DNA from: Rhodocyclaceae bacterium
GTDB taxonomy: Bacteria > Pseudomonadota > Gammaproteobacteria > Burkholderiales > Rhodocyclaceae
Direction of reading: 5' to 3'
NCBI GenBank assembly: GCA_028713915.1
Contig: JAQTNK010000031.1
Span: 1 to 48,950 of the forward strand
Length of the DNA: 48,950 bases
Shown here: positions 40,135-47,112 of the stretch, one piece after another
How positions within the stretch are numbered: position 1 is the first letter of the stretch
How the letters are laid out: every line of letters begins with the position of its first letter
Notes under the pieces: model-generated
Told to the model about the DNA's origin: nothing
The model's input: only the letters and a program-made list of their open reading frames with translations
The model's database searches: none
Made by a program: the position numbers and the translations under genes

Positions 40135-41645
40135 GTTCCCTGTTTCTTTTTCGATTTGTCGTCGGCGCCGGCCAAGGCCGCTTCCAGCCGTTCGCACACC
40201 GTGCGCAGGATTTTCACGCGCGCATAGTTCTTGTCGTTGGCCTCAACCAGCGTCCACGGCGCATTGCCGGTGCTGGTGCGGTCGACCATGTCGCAGATGG
40301 CGTTGTGGTAGGCGTCCCACTTCTCGCGGTTGCGCCAGTCCTCCTCGGTGATCTTGAAGCGCTTGAACTCGATCTTCTCGCGTTCCTTGAAGCGCTTCAG
40401 CTGCTCGTCCTTGCCGATCTGCAGCCAGAACTTGACGACGACGGCGCCGGCATCGGCCAGTTCGTGCTCGAAGTCGTTGATCTCGCTGTAGGCGCGCAGC
40501 CAGTCGGCCTCGGCGCAGAAGCCTTCGACGCGCTCGACCAGCACGCGGCCGTACCACGAGCGGTCGAAGATGGTGACGCGGCCCATGCGCGGCACATGCC
40601 GCCAGAAGCGCCACATGTAGGGCTGGGCGCGCTCCTCCTCGGTCGGCGCGGCGATGGGCACGATCTGGTAGTCGCGGGCATCGAGCGCGGCGGTGATGCG
40701 GCGCACCGCGCCGCCCTTGCCGGCGGCGTCCGAGCCTTCGAAGACGCAGATCAGGGACTTCGCCTTGAAGCGCGGATCGCGCACCAGTTCGGAGATGCGG
40801 CCCTGCCACTTGGCGAGCTGGTTCTCGTATTCCTTCTTCGCGATCTTCAGCGTCAGATCCAGTTCCGACAGCACGTCGCGGCCGTCGAGATTCACCGGCA
40901 CCGGCGGCGCCACCGGCGTGGTCTGCTTCTCGGTGCCGGCCAGCCGCTGCTTGATGGCGTCGAGCAGGATGTTGCCGGTGGTCAGCGAACGATAGCGGTC
41001 GTCCTCGCCCTCGATGATGATCCACGGCGCCCACGGCGTGTTGGTCATGCGCAGCACGTGGCCGACGACATCCTGCAGCTTGTCGTAGGTCTTCAGGCGG
41101 TCCCAGTTCCACTTGTTCACGCGCCAGGCGGTGCGCGGATCCTTCTCCAGCGCCTTCAAGCGGCGGCGCTGGCCGTCCTTGGTGAGGTGGAACCAGAACT
41201 TGAGGATCAGCGCGCCTTCGTTGACCAGCATCTGCTCGAAGCGGTTGATCTGGTCGATGCGCGCGTCGACGGCGGACTTGGTCATGATGCCGTCGATGCG
41301 GTCGTGGATCGGCCCCGAATACCAGGAGCCGGCGAAAATGCCGATGCGCCCTTTCGGCGGCAGCGCGCGCCAGTAGCGCCACATCACGGGCCGCTGCTGT
41401 TCCTCGTCGGTCGGCGCCGAAAACGCCAGCGTCGAGATGAAGCGCGGGTCCATCCACTCGTAGAGAATGTTGATGGTCTCGCCCTTGCCGGCGCCGTCCT
41501 GGCCGGAGACCAGCACGATGACCGGAATCTTGCCCTGTTCCTTGAGTTCGTACTGCGCGTCGAGCAGCGCCGAGCGCAATTCCGGCACCGCCTTCCGGTA
41601 GGTCTCCTTGTCGATCTTGTGACCCAATTCGGCAGATTCGAACAT
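40131..41645 (-). CDS. pap: Polyphosphate:AMP phosphotransferase (two-domain PPK2 class II)
   Basis: Enzyme of 504 aa that uses polyphosphate to phosphorylate AMP to ADP. It consists of two fused PPK2 domains: the first has VLVSGQDGAGKGETI near residue 45, the second FEGSDAAGKGGAVRRI near residue 300, with FDRSWYGRVLVERVEGF for the lid region. In the first domain the equivalent lid is FAGSWYSGPIHDRIDG, showing divergence between halves. In known two-domain members the C-terminal half is the active one. It is followed by argA with a 4-bp overlap. Confidence 0.93.
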   Translation of the reverse strand: MFESAELGHKIDKETYRKAVPELRSALLDAQYELKEQGKIPVIVLVSGQDGAGKGETINILYEWMDPRFISTLAFSAPTDEEQQRPVMWRYWRALPPKGRIGIFAGSWYSGPIHDRIDGIMTKSAVDARIDQINRFEQMLVNEGALILKFWFHLTKDGQRRRLKALEKDPRTAWRVNKWNWDRLKTYDKLQDVVGHVLRMTNTPWAPWIIIEGEDDRYRSLTTGNILLDAIKQRLAGTEKQTTPVAPPVPVNLDGRDVLSELDLTLKIAKKEYENQLAKWQGRISELVRDPRFKAKSLICVFEGSDAAGKGGAVRRITAALDARDYQIVPIAAPTEEERAQPYMWRFWRHVPRMGRVTIFDRSWYGRVLVERVEGFCAEADWLRAYSEINDFEHELADAGAVVVKFWLQIGKDEQLKRFKEREKIEFKRFKITEEDWRNREKWDAYHNAICDMVDRTSTGNAPWTLVEANDKNYARVKILRTVCERLEAALAGADDKSKKKQGT

Positions 41646-41657
41646 GGCATTGCCTCC

Positions 41658-42386
41658 CTAGAAATCGCCCCACCAAGCCATCATGGCCGCCAGCGCGGCG
41701 ACCCCGGCGGTCTCGGTGCGCAGCACGCGCGGCCCAAGCGACAACGGCGCAAACCCCGCCGCCTGGATGGCGCGCGCTTCCCCTTCTTCGAAACCGCCCT
41801 CCGGCCCGATCAGCAGCGTCACCGGCCCGGCGGGCTTCGTCATTTCGCGCAGGCCATGCGCGGCGCCCGGCGCCAGCCACAGCCGCAGGCCATTCTGCGG
41901 TGCCGCCAGGCCGAGATATTGAGGCAAGTCAAGCAAGGGCGCCACCGTCGGCAGGCGATTCAAGCCGCATTGTTCGCAGGCGGCGACGGCCACCTGCTGC
42001 CAATGATGGATGCGCCGCTCCATGCGCTCGCCCGACAGCTTGACCACGCTGCGCTTCGCCGCCACCGGACGGATGGCCGTGACGCCGAGCTCGGTGGCCT
42101 TCTGCACGATCCAGTCCATCTTGTCGGCGGCCGGCAGTCCCTGGACCAGCGTCACGGCCAGCGGCGGCGCGCGGTCGTCGGCATCGAATGCCGCCAGCAC
42201 GGCGCGCAGCGACGGCCCGCTGCGGACCAGCCGCGCGAACCACTCGCCGCCGCGGCCGTCGAAGAGCGTGACGGCATCGCCGTCGTCGAGGCGCAGCACG
42301 CGCAAGGCGTGGTGGGCCGCTTCGGTCGGCAGATCGACCGTGGCGCCGGGCGCCAGGCCCGCGGGGACAAGAAATCTCGGTAACAT
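41658..42386 (-). CDS. rsmE: 16S rRNA (uracil-1498-N3)-methyltransferase
   Basis: SPOUT-class methyltransferase of 242 aa that modifies U1498 in 16S rRNA. HHALRVLRLDDGDAV is the N-terminal PUA-like part; the trefoil knot carries TLLIGPEGGFEEGEARA and LSLGPRVLRTETAGVAAL, both diagnostic. The start codon lies only 24 bp from the divergent start of the thioredoxin-fold gene, and a TATAAT box lies 7 bases upstream, which suggests a very short or absent leader. Confidence 0.94.
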   Translation of the reverse strand: MLPRFLVPAGLAPGATVDLPTEAAHHALRVLRLDDGDAVTLFDGRGGEWFARLVRSGPSLRAVLAAFDADDRAPPLAVTLVQGLPAADKMDWIVQKATELGVTAIRPVAAKRSVVKLSGERMERRIHHWQQVAVAACEQCGLNRLPTVAPLLDLPQYLGLAAPQNGLRLWLAPGAAHGLREMTKPAGPVTLLIGPEGGFEEGEARAIQAAGFAPLSLGPRVLRTETAGVAALAAMMAWWGDF

Positions 42387-42392
42387 GGATGC

Positions 42393-42398
42393 ATTATA
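42393..42398 (-). promoter_or_regulatory. Putative -10 box for rsmE
   Basis: The minus strand reads TATAAT here, 6 bp before the rsmE ATG at 42386. With usual spacing, transcription would start at or next to the first base of the start codon. A matching -35 is not clear (CTGACC at 42414-42419 with a 15-bp spacer is the best candidate), so confidence is limited. Confidence 0.4.
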
Positions 42399-42410
42399 AG
42401 GAGATCAACC

Positions 42411-42965
42411 ATGGTCAGCACCCCGACTCCCGTTTGCAATTTCGGCTGGCGTGCCGCGCCGTTCGACCTGCCCGGCGTCGATGGCAAGCGTCACAGCCTC
42501 GCCTCGGCGCGCGGGCCGAATGGCCTGCTCGTCATGTTCATCTGCAACCACTGTCCGTACGTCAAGGCCGTCATCCACCGCATCGTGCGCGACACGCGCG
42601 AGCTCGCCGGCCTCGGCGTCGGCTCGATCGCGATCATGGCCAACGATCCGACCGACTATCCGGAGGACTCCTGGGACAACATGGTGCGCATGGCGCGAGA
42701 ATTCGCTTTTCCGTTCCCCTATGTGCTCGACGCCACGCAGGCAGTGGCGAAGGCCTACGGCGCCGTGTGCACGCCGGACTTCTTCGGCTTCGACGCCGGA
42801 CTCGGACTCCAGTATCGCGGCCGGCTCGACGCGTCGCGCAAGGACACCGCGCCCGCCGACGCGCGGCGCGACCTGTTCGAAGCCATGAAGGATATCGCGA
42901 CGACCGGGCAGGGACCGCGCGAGCAGGTCCCGAGCATCGGCTGCTCGATCAAGTGGCGCGAATAG
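42411..42965 (+). CDS. Thioredoxin-fold protein (AhpC/TSA-redoxin family)
   Basis: Product of 184 aa with the layout of the thioredoxin-like redoxin group: FDLPGVDGKRHSLASARG, then VMFICNHCPYVKAVIHRI, where CNHC replaces the usual CxxC or single peroxidatic Cys. VLDATQAVAKAYGAVCTPDFFGFD resembles the cis-Pro side of the fold. It lacks a signal peptide, so it should act in the cytoplasm; its partner is unknown. AAGGAG lies before the ATG. Its last 17 bp overlap the end of cbbR on the other strand. Confidence 0.88.
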   Translation: MVSTPTPVCNFGWRAAPFDLPGVDGKRHSLASARGPNGLLVMFICNHCPYVKAVIHRIVRDTRELAGLGVGSIAIMANDPTDYPEDSWDNMVRMAREFAFPFPYVLDATQAVAKAYGAVCTPDFFGFDAGLGLQYRGRLDASRKDTAPADARRDLFEAMKDIATTGQGPREQVPSIGCSIKWRE

Positions 42966-43887
42966 TCCGGCGCCTGGCGCTGCCGCCGACCACCGTCTCG
43001 GCGCCGCCGGAGAGCAGGAAGTCGCGGAAGGCCGTGGCGATCGGCAGCAACTGTTTTTCGGCGCGATGGACGAGAAACCAGTCGCGCAACACCGGCGTGC
43101 CGCGCACCGGCAGCACCACCAGCCGGCCCGCCATCCGCTCGAGGCCGATCGTGTGCTCGGAAATGAAGGCCACGCCCATGCCGGCCATGACGGCCTGCTT
43201 GATGGTTTCGTTGCCGCTCATTTCGAAGGTCGCCCCCGGCGTGAAGCCGACCTCGGCGAAATAGCTTTCCATCGCGGTGCGCGTGCCGGAGCCCATTTCG
43301 CGGATCAGGAAGGTGTCCTTGGAAAGGTCGGCCGGTTCGACCCGCTTCCTGCCCGCGAGCGGGTGGTCGGCGGCGGCGATGATGACCAGCGGGTGCGGCG
43401 CGAAGCATTCCGCGACCGTTTCGAATTCCTGCGGCGGCCGGCCCATGATGGCGAGGTCGATTTCGTTGTTGGCCAGCAGGCGCACGATGGTCTCGCGGTT
43501 ATGCACGCCGAGCCGCAATTCGATGCCGGGATGACAGGCGCGAAATTCGGTCAGCACCCGCGGCGCGAAGTACTTGGCGGTGGACACGACGCCGACGCGC
43601 AGCTCGCCGCCCTTCACCCCTTTCATCGCCGCCAGGGATTCCTCGGCTTCACGCAGTTGCAGCGCCACCAGCCGCGCGTGGCGCGCGACCTCGTCGCCGG
43701 CCGCGGTGAGGAAGACCTTCTTGCCGATCTGCTCGGTGAGCGGCAGACCGACCATTTCTTCGAGCTGCTTGACTTGCATCGACACCGCCGGCTGCGTCAA
43801 GTGCAACTCCTCCGCGGCGCGCGAGAAGGAGAGATGGCGGGCGACGGACTCGAAGACGCGCAGCTGGCGGAGGGTGACGTTTTTCAT
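42949..43887 (-). CDS. cbbR: LysR-type regulator of Calvin-cycle genes CbbR
   Basis: LysR family regulator of 312 aa. The helix-turn-helix is LSFSRAAEELHLTQPAVSMQVKQ-like (residues 18-40), starting from TLRQLRVFESVARH as in CbbR proteins. The effector domain shows VGVVSTAKYFAPRVL and NRETIVRLLANNEIDLAIMGRPP, which are typical of CbbR, and FLIREMGSGTRTAMES. CbbR activates cbb operons under CO2-fixing conditions. It is divergent from cbbY-cbbM, the normal arrangement. The stop overlaps the thioredoxin-fold gene tail by 17 bp. Confidence 0.95.
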   Translation of the reverse strand: MKNVTLRQLRVFESVARHLSFSRAAEELHLTQPAVSMQVKQLEEMVGLPLTEQIGKKVFLTAAGDEVARHARLVALQLREAEESLAAMKGVKGGELRVGVVSTAKYFAPRVLTEFRACHPGIELRLGVHNRETIVRLLANNEIDLAIMGRPPQEFETVAECFAPHPLVIIAAADHPLAGRKRVEPADLSKDTFLIREMGSGTRTAMESYFAEVGFTPGATFEMSGNETIKQAVMAGMGVAFISEHTIGLERMAGRLVVLPVRGTPVLRDWFLVHRAEKQLLPIATAFRDFLLSGGAETVVGGSARRRTIRAT

Positions 43888-44042
43888 CGGTTTGGCAAGT
43901 GTAGCGGATGACAGCGCAGAAAGTCCTCGATTTCCGCCGCCGGCAGGGCGAAATGGAAATCCCCGGCCGGCGCCGCAAGCAGCTTGCCGCCACCGCTCGA
44001 CCGGCGCGGCGGGAACGCCGCCGGGTTATTTCTTCTCGTCAT
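43884..44042 (-). CDS. Possible 52-aa protein coupled to cbbR
   Basis: A short frame opens with ATG at 44042 and stops at 43884-43886, where TGA overlaps the cbbR ATG (ATGA). The product (MTRRNNPAAFPPRRSSGGGK ... LLAAPAGDFHFALPAAEIED ... HPLHLPNR) shows GC-rich third positions in its middle part and reads like a folded peptide after residue 20. It has no recognised family. Against it: its start lies next to the putative operator at 44044-44058, so its message would need to be leaderless or start further upstream. Confidence 0.3.
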   Translation of the reverse strand: MTRRNNPAAFPPRRSSGGGKLLAAPAGDFHFALPAAEIEDFLRCHPLHLPNR

Positions 44043-44043
44043 C

Positions 44044-44058
44044 TTATCGCCGCCATAA
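44044..44058. promoter_or_regulatory. Candidate CbbR operator between cbbR and cbbY
   Basis: TTAT-CGCCGCC-ATAA is a perfect 4-bp dyad with a 7-bp spacer and a LysR-type T-N11-A arrangement. It lies in an AT-rich patch (44020-44062) of the 218-bp region between cbbR and cbbY. The same TTAT-N7-ATAA pattern occurs upstream of fbp at 46924-46938. Binding by CbbR is inferred. Confidence 0.5.
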
Positions 44059-44105
44059 AAAAGGCTGACTTTCCCCTCGGCGCAATGACGGCTATCCTGC
44101 GCGCC

Positions 44106-44831
44106 ATGCTGCAAGCCCTTATCTTCGACGTCGACGGCACGCTCGCCGACACCGAGCGCGACGGTCATCGCGTCGCCTTCAACGCCGCCTTCCGCGAGGC
44201 CGGCCTGCCGTGGCATTGGGATGTCCGCGCCTACGGCGAACTGCTCGCCGTCTCCGGCGGCAAGGAACGCATGGCCCACTACGCCAGGCAGGTGGCGCCG
44301 GAGCTGGCCGCGCGGCCCGACTTCGATGCCTTCCTGCGCAAGCTGCACACGCTGAAGACCGGCCATTACGTGCGCCTGGTCGCCGGCGGCGCGCTGCCGC
44401 TGCGGCCCGGCGTGGCGAACCTGATCCGCGAGGCGCGCGCCGCCGGGCTCAAGCTCGCCATCGCCTCGACGACGTCGCCCGAGAACGTCACCGCGCTGCT
44501 GCGCGCGTCGCTCGCCCACGATGCCGAAAGCTGGTTCGCCGTCATCGGCGCCGGCGACGTCGTGCCGGCGAAAAAGCCGGCGCCCGACATCTACTTCTGG
44601 GTGCTCGAACGGCTCGGCCTGCCGGCCGGCGACTGCCTCGCCATCGAGGATTCGGCCAACGGCCTCAAGGCCGCGCTCGGCGCCGGCATCCCGACGCTGG
44701 TCACCGAAAACGCCTACACGCGCGGGCAGGATTTTTCCGGCGCGGTGGCCGTCCTGTCCGACCTTGGGGCGACCATTCTCGCCGAGGCGACGGTTCTGCA
44801 AGCTACTTATGGTGCCCATCATAAAATCTGA
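44106..44831 (+). CDS. cbbY: HAD-family phosphatase CbbY
   Basis: Haloacid-dehalogenase phosphatase of 241 aa. MLQALIFDVDGTLADTERDG shows the nucleophile Asp in DVDGT; motif II is LAIASTTSPENV, motif III Lys is in VVPAKKPAPDIYFW, and motif IV is CLAIEDSANGLKAAL. CbbY dephosphorylates xylulose-1,5-bisphosphate, a misfire product that blocks RubisCO, which fits its place directly upstream of cbbM. Start is set at 44106 to match the family; an in-frame ATG at 44085 is possible. An inverted repeat spans its stop codon. Confidence 0.92.
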   Translation: MLQALIFDVDGTLADTERDGHRVAFNAAFREAGLPWHWDVRAYGELLAVSGGKERMAHYARQVAPELAARPDFDAFLRKLHTLKTGHYVRLVAGGALPLRPGVANLIREARAAGLKLAIASTTSPENVTALLRASLAHDAESWFAVIGAGDVVPAKKPAPDIYFWVLERLGLPAGDCLAIEDSANGLKAALGAGIPTLVTENAYTRGQDFSGAVAVLSDLGATILAEATVLQATYGAHHKI

Positions 44832-44846
44832 ATGTTATTTATGATG
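44817..44846. promoter_or_regulatory. 9-bp inverted repeat upstream of cbbM
   Basis: CATCATAAA (44817-44825) and TTTATGATG (44838-44846) form a perfect dyad around a 12-bp spacer, overlapping the cbbY stop and centred about 76 bp before the cbbM ATG. The stretch is unusually AT-rich for this genome. It lacks a following T-run, so an operator (CbbR is the obvious candidate) is more likely than a terminator. Confidence 0.5.
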
Positions 44847-44907
44847 ATCCGCATTTAGGATGCGTCCCATACCCCGTACAAAGACGCCATCCCCAAAGGA
44901 GAATCGC

Positions 44908-46287
44908 ATGGACCAGTCCAATCGCTACGCCAATCTGGCGCTCAAGGAACAAGACCTCATCAAGGGCGGCCGCCACGTGCTGTGCGCCTACGTCATGAAG
45001 CCCAAGGGCAATCACGACTACCTCGCCACCGCCGCCCACTTCGCCGCCGAGTCCTCGACCGGCACCAACGTCGAAGTCTGCACCACCGACGATTTCACCA
45101 AGGGCGTCGACGCCCTGGTCTATGAGATCGATCCCGCCCGCGAGCTGATGAAGATCGCCTACCCGGTGGAGCTCTTCGACCGCAACATCATCGACGGCCG
45201 CGCCATGCTGGCGTCCTTCCTGACGCTGACCATCGGCAACAACCAGGGCATGGGCGACGTCGAGTACGCCAAGATGCACGACTTCTATCTGCCGCCGGCG
45301 TATCTGCAGCTCTACGACGGCCCCTCCATGAACATCGTCGACATGTGGCGCGTGCTCGGCCGGCCGATCGCCAACGGCGGCATGGTCGTCGGCACCATCA
45401 TCAAGCCCAAGCTCGGCCTGCGCCCGCAGCCCTTCGCCGATGCCTGCCACATGTTCTGGCTGGGCGGCGACTTCATCAAGAACGACGAGCCGCAGGGCAA
45501 CCAGATCTTCGCCCCGCTCAAGGAAACCATGAAGGCAGTGGCCGACGCCATGCGCCGCGCCCAGGACGCCACCGGCGAAGCCAAGCTCTTCTCCGCCAAC
45601 ATCACCGCCGACGATCCCGCCGAGATGATCGCCCGCGGCGAATTCATTCTCGAGACTTTCGCCGAGAACGCTTCGCACATCGCCTTCCTCGTCGACGGCT
45701 ACGTCGCCGGCCCGACCGCCGTGACCACGGCACGCCGCAACTTCCCGGCGCAGTTCCTGCACTTCCACCGCGCCGGCCACGGCGCCGTCACCAGCCCGCA
45801 GAGCAAGCGCGGCTACACGTCCTTCGTCCATTGCAAGATGACCCGCCTGCTCGGCGCGTCCGGCATGCACACCGGCACCATGGGCTACGGCAAGATGGAA
45901 GGCATCGCCGACGACAAGAACATCGCCTACATGCTCGAGCGCGACGCCGCCGACGGTCCTTTCTACAGCCAGGAATGGCTGGGCATGAAGGCGACCACGC
46001 CGATCATCTCCGGCGGCATGAACGCCATCCGGCTGCCCGGCTTCTTCAACAACCTCGGCCATTCCAACGTCATCCAGACGTCCGGCGGCGGCGCCTTCGG
46101 CCACAAGGACGGCGGCACCGCCGGCGCCAAGTCGCTGCGCCAGGCGCAGGATGCCTGGCAGCAGGGCGTGAATCTCGTCGAGTACGCCAAGTCGCATCCG
46201 GAACTCAAGGGTGCCTTCGAGTCCTTCCAGGCCGACGCCGACAAGCTCTACCCGGGCTGGCGCGAAAAGCTCGGCGTGGCCAAGTAA
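44908..46287 (+). CDS. cbbM: Ribulose-bisphosphate carboxylase, form II
   Basis: Form II RubisCO large subunit, 459 aa, which fixes CO2 on RuBP without small subunits. Catalytic Lys166 lies in [14 protein letters not shown] and the carbamylated Lys191 in [14 protein letters not shown], both at the numbers of the Rhodospirillum enzyme. [20 protein letters not shown] (loop 5 region) and [10 protein letters not shown] (loop 6 with its Lys) are intact. The ATG at 44908 follows AAAGGAG by 6 bases. Form II enzymes suit high-CO2, low-O2 settings. A strong terminator follows. Confidence 0.97.
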   Translation: MDQSNRYANLALKEQDLIKGGRHVLCAYVMKPKGNHDYLATAAHFAAESSTGTNVEVCTTDDFTKGVDALVYEIDPARELMKIAYPVELFDRNIIDGRAMLASFLTLTIGNNQGMGDVEYAKMHDFYLPPAYLQLYDGPSMNIVDMWRVLGRPIANGGMVVGTIIKPKLGLRPQPFADACHMFWLGGDFIKNDEPQGNQIFAPLKETMKAVADAMRRAQDATGEAKLFSANITADDPAEMIARGEFILETFAENASHIAFLVDGYVAGPTAVTTARRNFPAQFLHFHRAGHGAVTSPQSKRGYTSFVHCKMTRLLGASGMHTGTMGYGKMEGIADDKNIAYMLERDAADGPFYSQEWLGMKATTPIISGGMNAIRLPGFFNNLGHSNVIQTSGGGAFGHKDGGTAGAKSLRQAQDAWQQGVNLVEYAKSHPELKGAFESFQADADKLYPGWREKLGVAK

Positions 46288-46696
46288 GCCGGCCCCGAGC
46301 GCAGTACGACGCCCCCGCGATCCGGGGGCGTTTTTCTTGGTGCGCGCCGCCGGCCGTGGCGCCGCGGCAGTCGGCGTCGAGGAACATGGCATTGAGCGAC
46401 TGCACCGGATTGCCGCTGGCGAAACCGCCCTTGATGCCGCGCAGCTCCGCCATCAGTTCGGTCGCGGACATGGGCTTGGGCTTGAAGACGTCATCGCCAC
46501 GCGCAGCGCATTTCCCATTTGGGATTGCGGCGTTCTTGTCGCCGGAGGTATCCTTGGCGGCATTCTGCCGGGTCTGTATCGCGGCGCCGTCGGCGCCGCC
46601 AAGAAAGTCGAGCAATCCGGCCTGGGCATTTGCGCTCCCCAGCAACGCGACCGAAACGAACAGAATTTTGAATGAGCATTTATATCGTGCCAACAT
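46205..46696 (-). CDS. Possible small secreted protein, frame runs into cbbM terminator
   Basis: From the ATG at 46696 the frame gives [20 protein letters not shown] followed by [14 protein letters not shown], a good signal peptide with cleavage after an Ala, then a polar part ([20 protein letters not shown]). From about residue 125 the sequence becomes Arg/Pro-rich and shadow-like, passing antisense through the cbbM terminator and 83 bp of cbbM to a stop at 46205. The first 110 residues may belong to a real periplasmic protein whose original 3' end was lost. No family recognised. Confidence 0.4.
   Translation of the reverse strand: MLARYKCSFKILFVSVALLGSANAQAGLLDFLGGADGAAIQTRQNAAKDTSGDKNAAIPNGKCAARGDDVFKPKPMSATELMAELRGIKGGFASGNPVQSLNAMFLDADCRGATAGGAHQEKRPRIAGASYCARGRLTWPRRAFRASPGRACRRRPGRTRRHP
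46310..46335 (+). terminator. Rho-independent terminator of cbbM
   Basis: CGCCCCCG and CGGGGGCG form an 8-bp stem (46310-46317 with 46323-46330) around the loop CGATC, followed by five T (46331-46335). It begins 23 bp after the cbbM stop and separates cbbM from fbp. Confidence 0.93.
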
Positions 46697-46922
46697 CGAC
46701 GGATACTCGGCTGAAATGGCTGTGCAAATGGCTATCTGCGGCTTTGACCGGACGGATTGCACATGGGACGGAATGGGCACAATCTGCCGAATTGCATAAC
46801 CATACTGGCAGCAGCATAACTTGCCTGCGGCAGTGCCCGCCGGGTTGTTGTGGCTAATATCGCGGCGCGGCAGGCGGCGGCGCCGGAGCAACCGGGAAGG
46901 GCCGCGTCAAAGCCGAAAATCG

Positions 46923-46939
46923 CTTATTCCAACGATAAG
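46923..46939. promoter_or_regulatory. Candidate CbbR operator upstream of fbp
   Basis: CTTAT-TCCAACG-ATAAG is a perfect 5-bp dyad with a 7-bp spacer and T-N11-A layout. Its core TTAT-N7-ATAA is the same as that at 44044-44058 near cbbR. It lies 174 bp before the fbp ATG, ahead of a leader with a large hairpin. Confidence 0.5.
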
Positions 46940-47023
46940 AAAAAGTGAATGGCGCTTATGGATCGTGACAGGTACATTGGCTTCAACGGTCCGCGGTTAA
47001 TGCCCGGACTTGCACTTCTCCAC

Positions 47024-47094
47024 TCCCTCTGGCGATTTGCCAGATTTGCCCCACCCCGCAAGGGGTGGGGAATTTTCTTGGGGCGGGAGAGGGA
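47024..47094 (+). ncRNA. Structured leader of fbp: nested hairpin, possible attenuator
   Basis: The core is a perfect 9-bp stem, CCCCACCCC (47049-47057) with GGGGTGGGG (47062-47070), closed by a GCAA tetraloop and followed by AATTTTCTT. An outer arm TCCCTCT (47024-47030) pairs with AGAGGGA (47088-47094), which ends 7 bases before the fbp ribosome site GGAG (47101-47104). The direct repeat GATTTGCC occurs at 47034 and 47043. It could act as a terminator or attenuator, or a translational control element. Confidence 0.5.
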
Positions 47095-47112
47095 ACACAC
47101 GGAGAACAGACC

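Larger units (their letters stand above)
46697..47112. other. 416-bp intergenic region upstream of fbp
   Basis: No convincing gene. It holds a LysR-type dyad at 46923-46939, a further CTTAT half-site at 46955-46959 (32 bp downstream, about three helical turns), and a strong nested hairpin at 47024-47094. The part from 46697 to 46920 shows nothing I can name. The region most likely carries the fbp-prk promoter and leader. Confidence 0.6.

Noticed and set aside
46672-46857. Short plus-strand frame of 61 codons upstream of fbp
   Set aside because: No ribosome site, no coding-like composition and no family features; overlaps the start of the secreted-protein frame.
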